A DNA stretch of 64,000 bases, taken from Coffea arabica (taxonomy: Eukaryota; Streptophyta; Magnoliopsida; Gentianales; Rubiaceae). The notes beneath the pieces are model-generated. The model had not been told where the DNA came from and ran no database searches. It saw nothing but the letters and a program-made list of their open reading frames with translations. The DNA is taken from the NCBI RefSeq assembly GCF_036785885.1, contig NC_092317.1:8930501-8994500 (forward strand). Direction: 5' to 3'. Positions within the stretch are counted from its first letter, which is position 1. Each line of letters begins with the position of its first letter. Shown piece after piece: positions 1 through 10,989 of the stretch. The position numbers and the translations under genes are program-made.

Positions 1-386
1 ACCATACATTAATATAACCTTAGTATAAATCACTTTAAATGCATGCATTGGATCAAATGAACAAGAAAACTCCATTTTTGCTTCCTTATAAGCTCTTTTG
101 CACTTGAAACAATTTGCATAAATCATTGCCATTGCCACCTATAAAACACACAAAAACACTAATTAAACAATTTAAACTTACTAAAAATAAGAAATCGTTG
201 GGTTGCCTCCCAACTAACGCTTCTTTATAGTCATTAGCTTGACTATATCACTTCCTTTTTCAAGGAGGTTTAGTTAAAGAATAATCCACCATTCTAGGCC
301 GTGGTGGATCATTAAAAGGTGACTTTATAGCAAAAGTCACATGTTCTAATGATGTGAGAAATGGAAGTGACTTACCTATCCCAAAT

Positions 387-1304
387 GTTTCATAAATAGT
401 ACCTTGAATATGCACCATTTGCGAATTCACCAAAGGAAAATGTCATGAGAGTATCTTGGGTAGGAATACCTTTAAAACCTGTACTTTTTATACACTCATC
501 AAGAGGGGTGAAAAATGAGTCATTAAAACTCACCTCTTGAGATTCAAAGTTAGCTCCAAAGATATTACTATGTGAAATGGACATTTTCTCATTGAAACAC
601 AAGTTAGAATGATCATTTTGATCAAAATGCAACCCATTTTCACATACAGCATTCCCACCATTCTTGTTAGGATCTTTTTACAAATTATTAGAGGAAATAA
701 CTTCACACAATGCATTCAATTGCTCTTGTATTCTACTAAAGTGAGAAGCTAATTCATCTATTCTTTCCTCAATCCTATCAAAACGGTCGGAAGTTACATT
801 TGCTAGCTTTTCTATTGCTGAATCAAATTGATTAGAAAAATTTTCTACAACTAGCTCCCAAGATGCATTAGAATCATTAGTTAATAGTTCACTTTCTAAA
901 TCCCAAGGTAGAGGTGCATTAGCTAACTTCTCTATTGCCAACTTTCAAGATGGTTTTGATTCATATTGGACACTTTCAGGTTGGTAATCATAAAAATATG
1001 GATAATCACTATAAGTACATTGATTATTCCAACCATACGTAGAAGAATTTCTCCAATTAGCACTGTATTGATCAAAACAAGGATTGTAATGTTCTGATTC
1101 ATCATAATAATTCATATTTTGTGCTTGCATACATGTATTAGTAGCATGATAACCTCCACACAAGTCACAAATCACATAACAAGAATTAAAAGTATTAACA
1201 TTCCTCCCTTGCTCAATTTCATGCATAATTGTGTCCATTTGAATTTGTAGCATCATAACATCAAATTTAGCATTTAAGCACCTTAAACCATCTTCAAAAG
1301 ACAT
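387..1304 (-). pseudogene. gag pseudogene of the Athila-like element
   Basis: One minus-strand reading frame runs from ATG at 1304 (MSFEDGLRCLNAKFD) and is broken by two in-frame stops: TGA at 942-944, where the text reads KPS-stop-KLAIEKLAN, and TAA at 675-677. A further stop at 387-389 seems to follow a frame slip. A zinc-knuckle-like CDLCGGYHATNTC lies near residue 48, and a coiled-coil-like stretch (DRFDRIEERIDELASHFSRI) follows. Both fit the nucleic-acid-binding and assembly parts of a plant Ty3 Gag. Because the frame resumes cleanly after both stops, they look like point mutations in a once-continuous gag. Confidence 0.7.
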
Positions 1305-1585
1305 ACATTCAGTAATTTCTTGTTACCTCTGTTGAAGGAGCTTTGCACTTGGTAACCATCCATTGCCAATCTTTCATTTCTCAAACATTGTCCTTTAAAT
1401 TGATCTACCCTCCTCATTACCTAAAATTGTTTTTAAACAACTTAAGAGCAAAATTAGTAAGAAAAATAGGTGATGAAACACATACATACATAAAACACTA
1501 AAATTATAGAAAATAACATTCACACTATAACTAATAAAATATCTAAACTAATAAAGTTGTTCTTCATACCAATATTACCAAATCT

Positions 1586-1603
1586 TCCTCGGCAACGGCG
1601 CCA
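1586..1603 (-). other. Primer-binding site complementary to tRNA-Asp
   Basis: Read on the minus strand the site is TGGCGCCGTTGCCGAGGA. This matches the 3' end of plant tRNA-Asp, the primer typical of Athila/Tat-lineage Ty3 elements. It lies 6 bases inside the LTR edge and sets the orientation (transcription towards lower coordinates). Confidence 0.85.
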
Positions 1604-1609
1604 AAAACT

Positions 1610-3363
1610 TGACGGAATTTTAATATACGTACAAGTTAAAAAAAATCGAATTACACCTGTTCAGTGCAAGTATACAGGTCAACTAGTAGTTTAGGGTATA
1701 TATCGGGTCGATCCCACAGGGAAGAGTGAACAATTACCGGTATTACTAAAGTTTCTCTATTATTTAGACTATCAATAAATTATAACAAATTTAACCTACT
1801 GAAATTATACAAAATAACAAATAAAAGCTCTTTAGGTTGTGGTATCTCTAACTACTCATGCAAGTGCTATATTTGGATCATTGAGTATTACATCTAGGTT
1901 AGTTATGGTGTAATTTCCTTATGCATTTGAATCCTACTTTCGTAGTGAATCAATTATACTTATAACTAATCCATACCTATTCTCATGGTTATGAAATTAG
2001 TTACAAGTTCATTTCTTCAGTGAAATTACATGAAATGAATCACTAAAAATCACATAGGTGCACCTCTACTTTCGTGAATGTACTCCCTATATTTAGCACT
2101 TCTTGAACTAGTGTTAAATCTCAATTTTCATTGCAGAAATAACACCTTAGATAATCACAATCAATAATATCAGATTAATCATGATTTAAAGAGCCAAAGT
2201 GCTAAATAACTTGCTCAAATCATAGCAATCAAATAATCAAATAATAAATACTAACAATTATAGAAAGTTCTATCAAACCCAAAGCATAAACTTTAGAGAC
2301 ACATATTGAACACAAAATTCAAAACTTGCATATCAACTAAACTTAGAATCCAATACAAAAGATAAAGAGTTGGAAAAGAGATAACCCTTGTCACATGAGT
2401 TTCAACTCCTCCTTCTTCATCTCCATTTTCATCCTAATTTAGCTAATATACAAGAATGTAAGAGCTACACTATTCTAAACTAAACTATCCTACTACTCAG
2501 AAAGTGCAAGAGCTACATCTCTGCACTCCAAATTTCTCCCGTATGTCTCTCTATTTTCATTTTTTCAATCTTACAAGCTTTGGTTATATAAAGGTGAAAG
2601 TTGGTCAAGAAGTGAGGTTTACACCTCCCTTTTACAGTTGGGAATGTTTCTCACGTGTCTAGCATCACATGTGACTTAGTAGAGGTGAAATTGAGTTTTT
2701 CGCATAAAGAGCAGACTTCTCTGACCACAATCCGGCCATAAATCCAGCCAGAAATCCGGCCAAGTTCCGGCCGGATTGCTACAGTAACATTTTAGTGCAC
2801 ATTTGTTCAATTTTCATTTCTGTTCCGATTTTGCGTCAATTTCAACTGAACTTTTCTTGATGATAAAAGCTGATTAGCTCTTGACCAAAACATAAAACTT
2901 GTAGCCCTTTGAGTTAGATTTCCAATGCATCAAGAATCACCTCATTTGGATCTGTGTAGACTGAGAAATGATCGAATTACCCTTGACTGCTCACTGCCCT
3001 GTTTCAGCTTTCGACCAATAGAAATTAGCTACTGTAATTCGGCTTTTTGACCTGGAAAACCTTCAAACTGGATTTAAATGTCTTCACCAAAGTTGTAGAT
3101 CAATCTCTTATCTTCAAATTGATTTAAGAATCATCTCAATCCAATCATTGTGACTCAAGTTATAGCCAAAATACGAAAATGTGTCAAAACTGTCAAAATG
3201 CACAAAATCCAAGTAAAAAGTAATAAAAACGTCATTTAATTACTTAAAAGCATTTTTCACCAATTATAGCCAAAATGATTCATTTTCTTCCAATAATATA
3301 ACCAAAGTAACTAAAAATAATATAAAATATCATTTAAATATTACGTAAATTAGTCACTTATCA
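1610..3363 (-). repeat. 5' LTR of the Athila-like element (1754 bp)
   Basis: On the plus strand it starts TGACGGAATTTT and ends TAGTCACTTATCA, with the required TG...CA ends. It is clearly related to the solo LTRs at 58209-60107 and 44686-49266; all share blocks such as 'ctttcgtga' followed by 'gtactccct' and the end CACTTATCA. The flanking pentamer outside the LTR is ATGTG (3364-3368); its partner would lie left of the window. Confidence 0.88.
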
Positions 3364-3368
3364 ATGTG

Positions 3369-4089
3369 TATGTTAATAACTTTAGAATGTTTTTATATGG
3401 TTACTATAGACAAAAGTTGTGAAACAAAATTATCTATTAAAAACATAACAAAAAAACTCGAGTGCCAAATAGGGTTGGAAGGGATAATTTCACATACCTT
3501 TTACGATAATAACCTTTAGCTCCCTTCACGTTTAAAAATTTTTACATACCTCCCTTGAATAGTGGTTTTGGGTTTTATTTGACTAAAGTAAGGAAGAAAA
3601 ACCAATATTAATATTTCAAATGGCCCATAAGGATTTATTATATTTTAAATCAAATTATTCATTGAATATATAGTTTTTGCTCCCATTTTCAATAGCCTTG
3701 CTTAAAGCCAATCGCGTTCTCCATATTCCTTTGGTCCAGTTTACAATTGTATATTTGTGGTTGTAATTGTTTATTAAAGTTTGAGGGAGAAAAAAGAAAG
3801 AATAAGTTGGAAGAATGACCTTAGGATATAGATGTTTCGAATTTAAATTTCCTTTAGGATTTAGATGTTTTGAATTCAAATTTCATTTTCTTCTCTTGGA
3901 TTGTTAAATCCCACTCCTCCCTTATTGAAAAAAATAGAAAAGAAATGAAAGAATGAAAGATGGGTCGATATAAAAGCACGATCAAAACTGGAATTTGTGA
4001 GACATAGAAATTGGGATTATAGAAAGGATAAGAAAACTTGGATAGGAAAAAAGATTGGATTGAAGCTGTAGGAAAGAAATCGAAATGAG
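3369..4089. other. Spacer with one MITE end, no gene seen
   Basis: AT-rich spacer. At about 3480 the text GGGATAATTTCACATACC matches the terminal inverted repeat of the elements at 56464 and 57688, so a decayed MITE end is likely. Short open frames at 3655-4217 lack any recognisable domain. Confidence 0.5.
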
Positions 4090-4097
4090 GGTGATAG

Positions 4098-4590
4098 TAG
4101 GGTTGTAATCGAATTGAGCTGCTCGCGAGCTTGATTCGAATTTGGGTTGACCGAGTTTGAGTCGAGTTCGAGTACCTCAATAAAGTGAGCGAGTCGAGTT
4201 CGAGTATCCAAAAGCAATGCTCAAAAGCTCGTCGAGCCTTATCGAATTTTTAAATTTTAATTCTTTAATATATTATTATTATAAAATTACTCTTTTACCT
4301 AAAAGAGTTGTTAAATTTACGAAATGTTTCAGGTCGTATAAAATTTTTTAAAAGACTAATGTTTTTTCGCTAAAAAATTGTCAAGAAAATGAAATTTTCT
4401 AACTCGAGTTTGATAAGGCTCGCATTGACTCAAACCCATGCGAGCCGAGCTCAAGTTCTATGAGCAAGCATTGAGCTTGGGTTCGAGCTCCAATAATACT
4501 ATTCATTCAAGCTCAAGCACCTTTCTTGCATGTCGAGTTGAACTCGAGTACGGTGATACTCGAACTCAATTTGACTCGATTACATCCCTA
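4098..4590. mobile_element. hAT-type MITE, CTCGAG-rich family
   Basis: The ends are TAGGGTTGTAATCGA and, inverted, TAGGGATGTAATCGA. The flanks are an imperfect 8-bp duplication, GGTGATAG (4090-4097) and GCTGATAG (4591-4598). The 493-bp body has many GAGCTCGAG/TCGAGTTCGAG runs at both ends and an AT-rich middle. It has no coding capacity. The 8-bp duplication and TIR style fit a non-autonomous hAT element. Confidence 0.8.
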
Positions 4591-4598
4591 GCTGATAG

Positions 4599-6171
4599 GG
4601 TTACGTGGTGATTGGCAGACAGTCATAAGGTCTTAGATCTTAAGTTCGGATAGGCATTTGACTTTTCTAAATAATTGTGCCCAGTATTTCCAAAGAATGA
4701 GTACCATTCTTTTTGAGTCTTCCACCACAGAAAGCTAAATCGGAGGAAGAAAATAAAAAAACCAAGGCAATAAAAATAAAACTCCGAATTTGATTAACAA
4801 TAAAATAATATAAAATGACAGTAGTATTTCCTTTTCATTTTTCAAGAGTAACTTGATACTATTGTTTCTAATAACCTAAAATTGGATATGATTGTTTCCA
4901 CTGTAATGTAAATTATAAAACACTTCTTACTTATAATACTTTATTGTTAATCAAATTCGGAGTCTTCTGCGTATTGCCCGTAGTGGCTCACAAAGACGTC
5001 TCTTTGCCCATCTCTGTGTATTGTTAATTGTTCGCCATTACCGGCTCAAATTTCATATCGGCCTTTCGTTGAAATCATGTTGAAATCATTATTAAACCGT
5101 CATGCATGGTTTACTGAATTCCCCATTGCCTATTATTTTATCTGGTTATGAACCCGACTAGGCTTTTTGTAGGATCACAGGTTGTTCCTCAACTCCATTT
5201 GTGAACAGCATCACTCTACATTTTCTTCTGGTTTTATGATGAATTTTGGCAAAAAGTACTTCCTACTTTCCAATTATTTGATCCTAATTCGAAAATGCAA
5301 CCTTTTAAAAATAGTGATTTGATTATGATGTTTGTACTTTTCTTTTCAATTTTATCCCTACAAATTTAAAATTTGAATTTAAATAGTAACATTTATATGA
5401 TCAGAGACAGAGGTTATATTGGAAAGAGAGACTAAAAGGTATTTTGACTTTCTCAATAGAACAAATATTTTACAACACTCTAAAATAAAAAAATGGCACT
5501 TTCAATGAGATGGAGGGAATAGTAAAGAAATGAGAACTTGAAAAATTAGTCGCTTGAGTCATTTCGACTCTAATCCTTCTTAATCTGTCAATGGATTCCG
5601 TTGTCTTTTCTACATCATATCCTATTATCATGGCTTGCTTTTTTCATTGAATTCGACTAAGCTCAAAGGATGCACTGTCAGGGGATTTTATAATTAGCAA
5701 ATACTACAGTTGCTAATCCTTTACATAATAACATGTTGTAAACATACTTACTTTGTGATTCGTTGAAACATGAATACAACTGTTAACAAGAAGGTTCCCA
5801 CAACTTATTGTTTACTGCTTCCTTCATTCAAGAATTCATGGTTTGACCCTGGCAAAATTCTTTCATGGTAAAATGTAATTGATCAACATTGTTAAATTGA
5901 CTACAGCAAAATTCTTTCATGGTTTGTCATCTTTTCGGGATACATATCGTGTATTTAAGATTGAAGATACCTCACATACAAATTTGTAGACCATGAAATT
6001 GGTATCCCTAATTATCCTACATAAATTTTTTATTGTTTATTCTTTTCGCCTAATGTGCTCATGGACATTTAACAATTAACACATTGCTTTGTCCTAATTA
6101 GAGTATCACAATTCCAAAAGTGATAATTCAAATGCTTATTTTTCCATTATACAGTTCTGCTTAAATTTTTT
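4599..6171. other. Intergenic DNA, no gene seen
   Basis: I see no protein or RNA gene. About 5257-5521 looks like a worn Stowaway-type MITE, with a right end reading 'gagatggagggaata' and an interior like 21540-21800. The rest is low-complexity AT-rich sequence. Confidence 0.4.
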
Positions 6172-6785
6172 TAGGAAAAACATTTGAAGCGTCCCTCACA
6201 TTTTGTCAAATAAAATTTTTTGTCCTTCACTTACAATTCCGCACAAATTTTTGTTTTGGAAAAAATATTTAAAACGTCCCTTACATTTTGTTAAATAAAA
6301 ATTTTCATCCTTCACTTTAAAGATGCTAATTTTATATTCCTTAAAAATTTAAATTGGCAAAATTTAGTCCCAACCTAACTTTTTGACCATTTTTAGTCTA
6401 AAATCACCATGTGACATATACATAGTAGTTTTTTGTACAAAAAAGAAAGATTGTATTTTTGTAGTGGTAAAAATAAATATGAATTGGGCTAGATTTCATT
6501 TTTTATGGGACAATAAATATGATTCAGGTGAGTTCCTACTTTTTAGGAATAAAAAATAATACGAATTAGGTTATTTGTTAAACTACAATCGGGATCTAAC
6601 TTTTTTGCTCAAGAAAAAAAAATTATGTACGGGTCACGTAATGGGTTCAGGGCAAAAAGTGGTTAAAAATTTAGGTTGGGACCAAATCTTACATTTGTAA
6701 AAGATGTAAAGTTACCAATTTAAAAGCGAAAACCGAAAAAATTCATTTGGTTAAATGTGAGAGATTTTTTCAACATTTTTGTTTG
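6172..6785. mobile_element. Degenerate MITE with long inverted ends
   Basis: The left side ('gtccctcacattttgtcaaat') and the reverse complement of the right side ('ctctcacatttaaccaaatg') form a long imperfect inverted repeat around an AT-rich core. No clear target duplication is visible and nothing is coded. The family is not assigned. Confidence 0.45.
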
Positions 6786-6987
6786 GTTCAAACCAAAAAA
6801 CTTGCAGAGTAGGACTTCAACAACCCATTTACGGGGTTTGCAAAGAAAAAGAAAAAGAATAGAACTTTAATAAATTGATATATTTCACTCTACTTCAAAT
6901 TAAAGGACCCACGTAACAATATATGCATATAGAGACCCTATTCACGCTGTCAACCCCTTTCAACCCCGCCATTTTCATAAGCTGGTC

Positions 6988-6995
6988 TATATAAA
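6988..6995 (+). promoter_or_regulatory. TATA box-like site of an orphan promoter
   Basis: TATATAAA is followed about 30 bases on by a pyrimidine-rich leader ('tttctctcctcatttcacatc') and then, at about 7060, by a plausible splice donor (ACAG|GTAATC). This is the layout of a plant promoter with a non-coding first exon. No coding exon follows: a MITE (7625) and a Copia element (8083) occupy the downstream DNA. It may be the stub of a lost gene or chance. Confidence 0.3.
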
Positions 6996-7624
6996 GAGAG
7001 GTGTTTACCTTTGGTTTCTCTCCTCATTTCACATCTGATCTTCAAATAGCGGTATTAACAGGTAATCAAACTCATTTTATTTGAAATTTAGTTTAGATTT
7101 TTTACTAAAAATTTCTATACTAATTCAGTGGTAAGAAGAAGAAAGGTAGTTGTTTGAATTGCTAATCTTGCTTTCAATTTATGATTTTTTTAAAATTTAA
7201 CTTAATAATTTGAATTGTTAATTTCAACTATTTAAGTAAACAACTTATGAGTTTTTTAAAATTTAACTTAATCATATGAAAGTTCTATTTAAGAGATTAA
7301 TTTCGAATACTATTAATGGTTATACATGTTTGTAACTCTCAAAGTTTCCGCATCAGCAATCTTTGATATTTTCCTCCATTATAATTCTCCTTTCAACCAA
7401 TTATAATGGGACATTCTAATTCTCCTTTGAATCAACCAAAGTGGGACAGATCAAAGATTTTAGTCTGGGAGCAAACAACCATATGTACATACAAGTTGGG
7501 AGCAAGTAACCATATACATATAATTTCTCAATGGGTTTGTAACTCTACACCATTTTGTTTTTATAAATTGACTAAACTTTTGGAGCCATACGATTTGGCA
7601 AAGATATACAACACATTATATAAA

Positions 7625-7942
7625 GGGTTAATTCCACTTTGTCCCCCCAAACTTTGGACGATTATCCACTTAAATCCCTAAACTTCAAAATGGGACACTT
7701 AAGTCCCTAAACTTATAAATACCTCCCACTTAAGTCCCTGAACTTATAAAATGGGACACTTAAATCCCTAAACCCTTATAAAATGGGACACTTCGACCAC
7801 CAATGACATTCAGGATTTGTTAATAAATTTCCTTAAGTGGGAGGTATTTATAAGTTTAGGGACTTAAGTGTCCCATTTTGAAGTTTAGGGACTTAAGTGG
7901 GTAATCGTCCAAAGTTTGGGGGGACAAAGTGGAATTAACCCC
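7625..7942. mobile_element. Foldback-like MITE with about 100-bp inverted arms
   Basis: The left arm starts GGGTTAATTCCACTTTGTCC; the right arm ends with its complement (GGACAAAGTGGAATTAACCC). The arms stay nearly complementary for about 100 bp, including 'aagtccctaaacttataaat' and its inverse. Near-repeats of 'ttaagtccctaaactt' sit inside the left arm. Both flanks carry CATTATA followed by A-runs, an imperfect target duplication. Non-coding; superfamily uncertain (Mutator-like is possible). Confidence 0.8.
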
Positions 7943-8082
7943 ATTATAAAATGTGTTTTGATTCTAGAAGATTTCTTAATTTCCAGTATCTTTCAATCCA
8001 AGATGGGACACGGGAAATATTTAACAACGTTGGTAATTGTTAATTACTTGTCTCTCTAGCATCTCTAGGTTTATGCAAGTAT

Positions 8083-9088
8083 GTAAGTGCCCGGTGCAAC
8101 CCAATGAGTACAAACAAATTCACAATGATGCACAAAGATATATCAAATTTAAGCACAATAAAGAAAACTTAATTAAAGAGAAAGGATAAGAAATGCAAAC
8201 CAAATATCAAACCAATAGCCTCTTCAATTGATGGCGATGCTAACCAAGATGTACAAGTGAAGGCTCACTCCTTCCTCACCCCAAACACACTTTGGTTGAG
8301 CCAAGGAGTTTTACAACAATTCTAGTTAACCCTCAACAGCCTACACTTGAAAGATCACTCACCCAATTAAGAACTATTTTATACAAATGAGGCAACCTTC
8401 ACCAAGGTTTTACCACTTCAAGTGATAGGTTCACCTTCACCAAGGTTTTACTCCTCCTAGAGAATAACCTTCACTTGAGCAACCTCACAACCCAACTTCC
8501 CCAACCCCTTATACAACCAACAAAGAATCTTTCTACTCAAAAATCTCACTTGTAAGCTTGTATTTTGTGTTGGCAAAAGTCTCTTGTCTTCTTGTGCTTT
8601 GGGGTATTTATAGAAGGTGAGAAATGGCTTCAAAAGGCTCTCTAACGGTCAAATATTAAATGCTGTCAAAACTAGCCGTTGGCCTGTCGGACGTCCGAAC
8701 CACCTGTCGGACGTCCGAACCCTGCGTCCAAACCACCTGTCGGACGTCCGAACCCTGCGTCCGAACGTCGTCAGAGAGTCATCAAATCTTCGCGAAATTT
8801 CTCGGACGTCCGATGCGATCGATGTGCGTCCGAGGCGTGCGTCCGATGCTTCCGGACGTCCGATGCTTCCTCACGAGCGTCCGACAGAGTTTCCTTCTTG
8901 ATGTTCTTCATCCTTTCGGACGTCCGATAGCTTCCTTTCGGACGTCCCACATGAGTGCCCTGTTTTTGCTTCTTCTTTTGTGCCACAAGAATCTGTTCTA
9001 ACAAATTGCTCACATAAAAACATTAGCCCAAATCTACATTTTAGTTTGTTAATCATCAAAACCAAGGATTGATCGACCAAGGTCAACA
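8083..9088 (-). repeat. 3' LTR of the Copia element
   Basis: TG...CA ends (plus-strand TGTAAGTGCCCGG to GGTCAACA). About six substitutions and perhaps one 1-base indel separate it from the other LTR over roughly 1006 bp, so the insertion is recent. Open frames across 8617-9113 on both strands come from the GC-rich repeat array and are not genes. Confidence 0.93.
8689..8947. repeat. Array of GGACGTCC palindromes inside the LTR
   Basis: The self-complementary octamer GGACGTCC occurs seven times in 259 bp, five of them directly followed by GA. Half-sites such as TGCGTCCGA lie between. The sister LTR repeats the array at 10202-10460 with one copy mutated. The ACGT core is the type of centre bound by plant bZIP factors. 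A regulatory role is an inference. Confidence 0.8.
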
Positions 9089-9201
9089 ATCTCCCCCTTT
9101 TTGATGATGACAAACAAAATGAAGATTTCTTTGATCAAATAAGTTCAAATAAAACTCCCCCTTAGAAAATGCCAACATACAAAGAAATTTCAACATAAAT
9201 C

Positions 9202-9537
9202 CTAAATATCTTTAGCTGATTTACAACCTTTAATCCTACTAGATTCATTTACATCTAATGCATTGTACAATATACACATGGCCTTGGCATTCAAAGAAAG
9301 GTATCTCTTGTCTTTTTCATTCAATTCTTGTCTAGTCTTTAATCTACTCAAATTGGTGGTAGAGTCAACTATTCTAGTTTCATAAGGACCATCTTCTACC
9401 ACATACCATAATTCAATATAAACGGATTGTAAGAAAATCATCATTCTTTGTTTCCACATGCTAAAATGAGAACCATTAAACATAGGTGGTCTATCAATAG
9501 ATTGCCCTTCTAAAAAGGAAACTTTTATGGTTGCCAT
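9202..9537 (-). CDS. N-terminal Gag fragment of the Copia element (111 aa)
   Basis: The frame opens with ATG at 9537, close to the primer site as expected for gag. It reads MATIKVSFLEGQSIDRPPMF, then FNGSHFSMWKQRMMIFLQS. This is the conserved start of plant Copia Gag (the DUF4219/UBN2-type region, where FNG..(Y/F)..WK is the signature). The frame ends after 111 codons without the usual zinc knuckle and without pol. It is a truncated structural-protein remnant and may still be translated because the insertion is young. Confidence 0.8.
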   Translation of the reverse strand: MATIKVSFLEGQSIDRPPMFNGSHFSMWKQRMMIFLQSVYIELWYVVEDGPYETRIVDSTTNLSRLKTRQELNEKDKRYLSLNAKAMCILYNALDVNESSRIKGCKSAKDI

Positions 9538-9594
9538 GATCTTTACTCCAAGCCGATTGAGCTTGTCTCAAGGAGACCAAGCTCTGATACCAAT

Positions 9595-10601
9595 TGTAAG
9601 TGCCCGGTGCAACCCAATGAGTACAAACAAATTCACAATGATGCACAAAGATATATCAAATTTAAGCACAATAAAGAAAACTTAATTAAAGAGAAAGGAT
9701 AAGAAATGCAAACCAAATATCAAACCAATAGCCTCTTCAATTGATGGCGATGCTAACCAAGATGTACAAGTGAAGGCTCACTCCTTCCTCACCCCAAACA
9801 CACTTTGGTTGAGTCAAGGAGTTTTACAACAATTCTAGTTAACCCTCAACAGCCTACACTTGAAAGATCACTCACCCAATTAAGAACTATTTTATACAAA
9901 TGAGGCAACCTTCACCAAGGTTTTACCACTTCAAGTGATAGGTTCACCTTCACCAAGGTTTTACTCCTCCTAGAGAATAACCTTCACTTGAGCAACCTCA
10001 CAACCCAACTTCCCCAACCCCTTATACAACCAACAAAGAATCTTTCTACTCAAAAATCTCACTTGTAAGCTTGTATTTTGTGTTGGCAAAAGTCTCTTGT
10101 CTTCTTGTGCTTTGGGGTATTTATAGAAGGTGAGAAATGGCTTCAAAAGGCTCTCTAACGGTCAAATATTAAATGCTGTCAAAACTAGCCGTTGGCCTGT
10201 CGGACGTCCGAACCACCTGTCGGACGTCCGAACCCTGCGTCCAAACCACCTGTCGGACGTCCGAACCCTGCGTCCGAACGTCGTCAGAGAGTCATCAAAT
10301 CTTCGCGAAATTTCTCGGACGTCCGATGCGATCGATGTGCGTCCGAGGCGTGCGTCCGATCCTTCCGAACGTCCGATGCTTCCTCACGAGCGTCCGACAG
10401 AGTTTCCTTCTTGATGTTTTTCATCCTTTCGGACGTCCGATAGCTTCCTTTCGGACGTCCCACATGAGTGCCCTGTTTTTGTTTCTTCTTTTGTGCCACA
10501 AGAATCTGTTCTAACAAATTGCTCATATAAAAACATTAGCCCAAATCTACATTTTAGTTTGTTAATCATCAAAACCAAGGATTGATCGACCAAGGTCAAC
10601 A
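9595..10601 (-). repeat. 5' LTR of the Copia element
   Basis: Adjacent to the primer-binding site, hence the 5' LTR in element orientation. It carries the second copy of the GGACGTCC array (10202-10460). Outside it, 10602-10670 holds two copies of 'agtatcatcacag' around an A-tract. Confidence 0.93.
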
Positions 10602-10989
10602 AAGTATCATCACAGATATTTAAAAAAAAAAAAAAAAAATTTATAGTATCATCACAGTTATTCACGTGAAGGATCATTTTTACCCCATATTTAAAGAGGA
10701 GATTTGTATCATATCATAAATTGTGAATTGAGATCTAAGCAAGAACGCAATCAAATAACAAAAGGGAAAAAAAAGAAAAAGAAAAACACAAATACTGGAA
10801 AAAGAAAAGAAAAAGAATCTAGAACAGAAATTGATTATCTTTTGAATTCCAGTGCCATTAGCAAACATCACAAGAATCTAGCAGTGGAATGCTGCATTAG
10901 CAGCTATAAACCTATAACCTTCCTGATTATGAACCAAAATGTGCCCTCACACAAAGCATGATAAACATAAAAATAATAGTCTAATTATC

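Larger units (their letters stand above)
1..1609 (-). mobile_element. Internal region of Ty3/Athila-like LTR retrotransposon, cut by window edge
   Basis: This is the internal part of a minus-strand LTR retrotransposon. It has a primer-binding site at 1586-1603, a gag relic at 387-1304, and at about 190-240 a minus-strand reading KEALVGRQPNDFL. I associate that short motif with the C-terminal end of plant Ty3 Pol, from memory. If so, nearly all of pol is missing between gag and this point. The left end lies outside the window, so I cannot say whether a second LTR exists. Confidence 0.75.
8083..10601 (-). mobile_element. Complete short Copia LTR retrotransposon (2519 bp), non-autonomous
   Basis: Two nearly identical LTRs (8083-9088 and 9595-10601) enclose only about 506 bp. 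The target duplication AAGTA is perfect (8078-8082 and 10602-10606). The primer site at 9581-9592 reads TGGTATCAGAGC on the minus strand, matching initiator tRNA-Met. The polypurine tract lies beside the 3' LTR at about 9089-9115 (AAAAAGGGGGAGAT on the minus strand). Only the N-terminal part of gag remains; protease, integrase and reverse transcriptase are absent, so it must have moved with proteins from a partner element. Confidence 0.93.

Noticed and set aside
7680..7900. CRISPR-like spaced repeats ('cttaagtccctaaactt' recurring)
   Set aside because: The repeats are parts of the inverted arms of a MITE in a plant genome; spacing is irregular and no cas genes exist.
8617..9113. Cluster of overlapping open frames on both strands, repeated at 10130-10677
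   Set aside because: They arise from the GC-rich GGACGTCC array of the Copia LTR; frames on opposite strands all stay open because the repeat lacks stop triplets.
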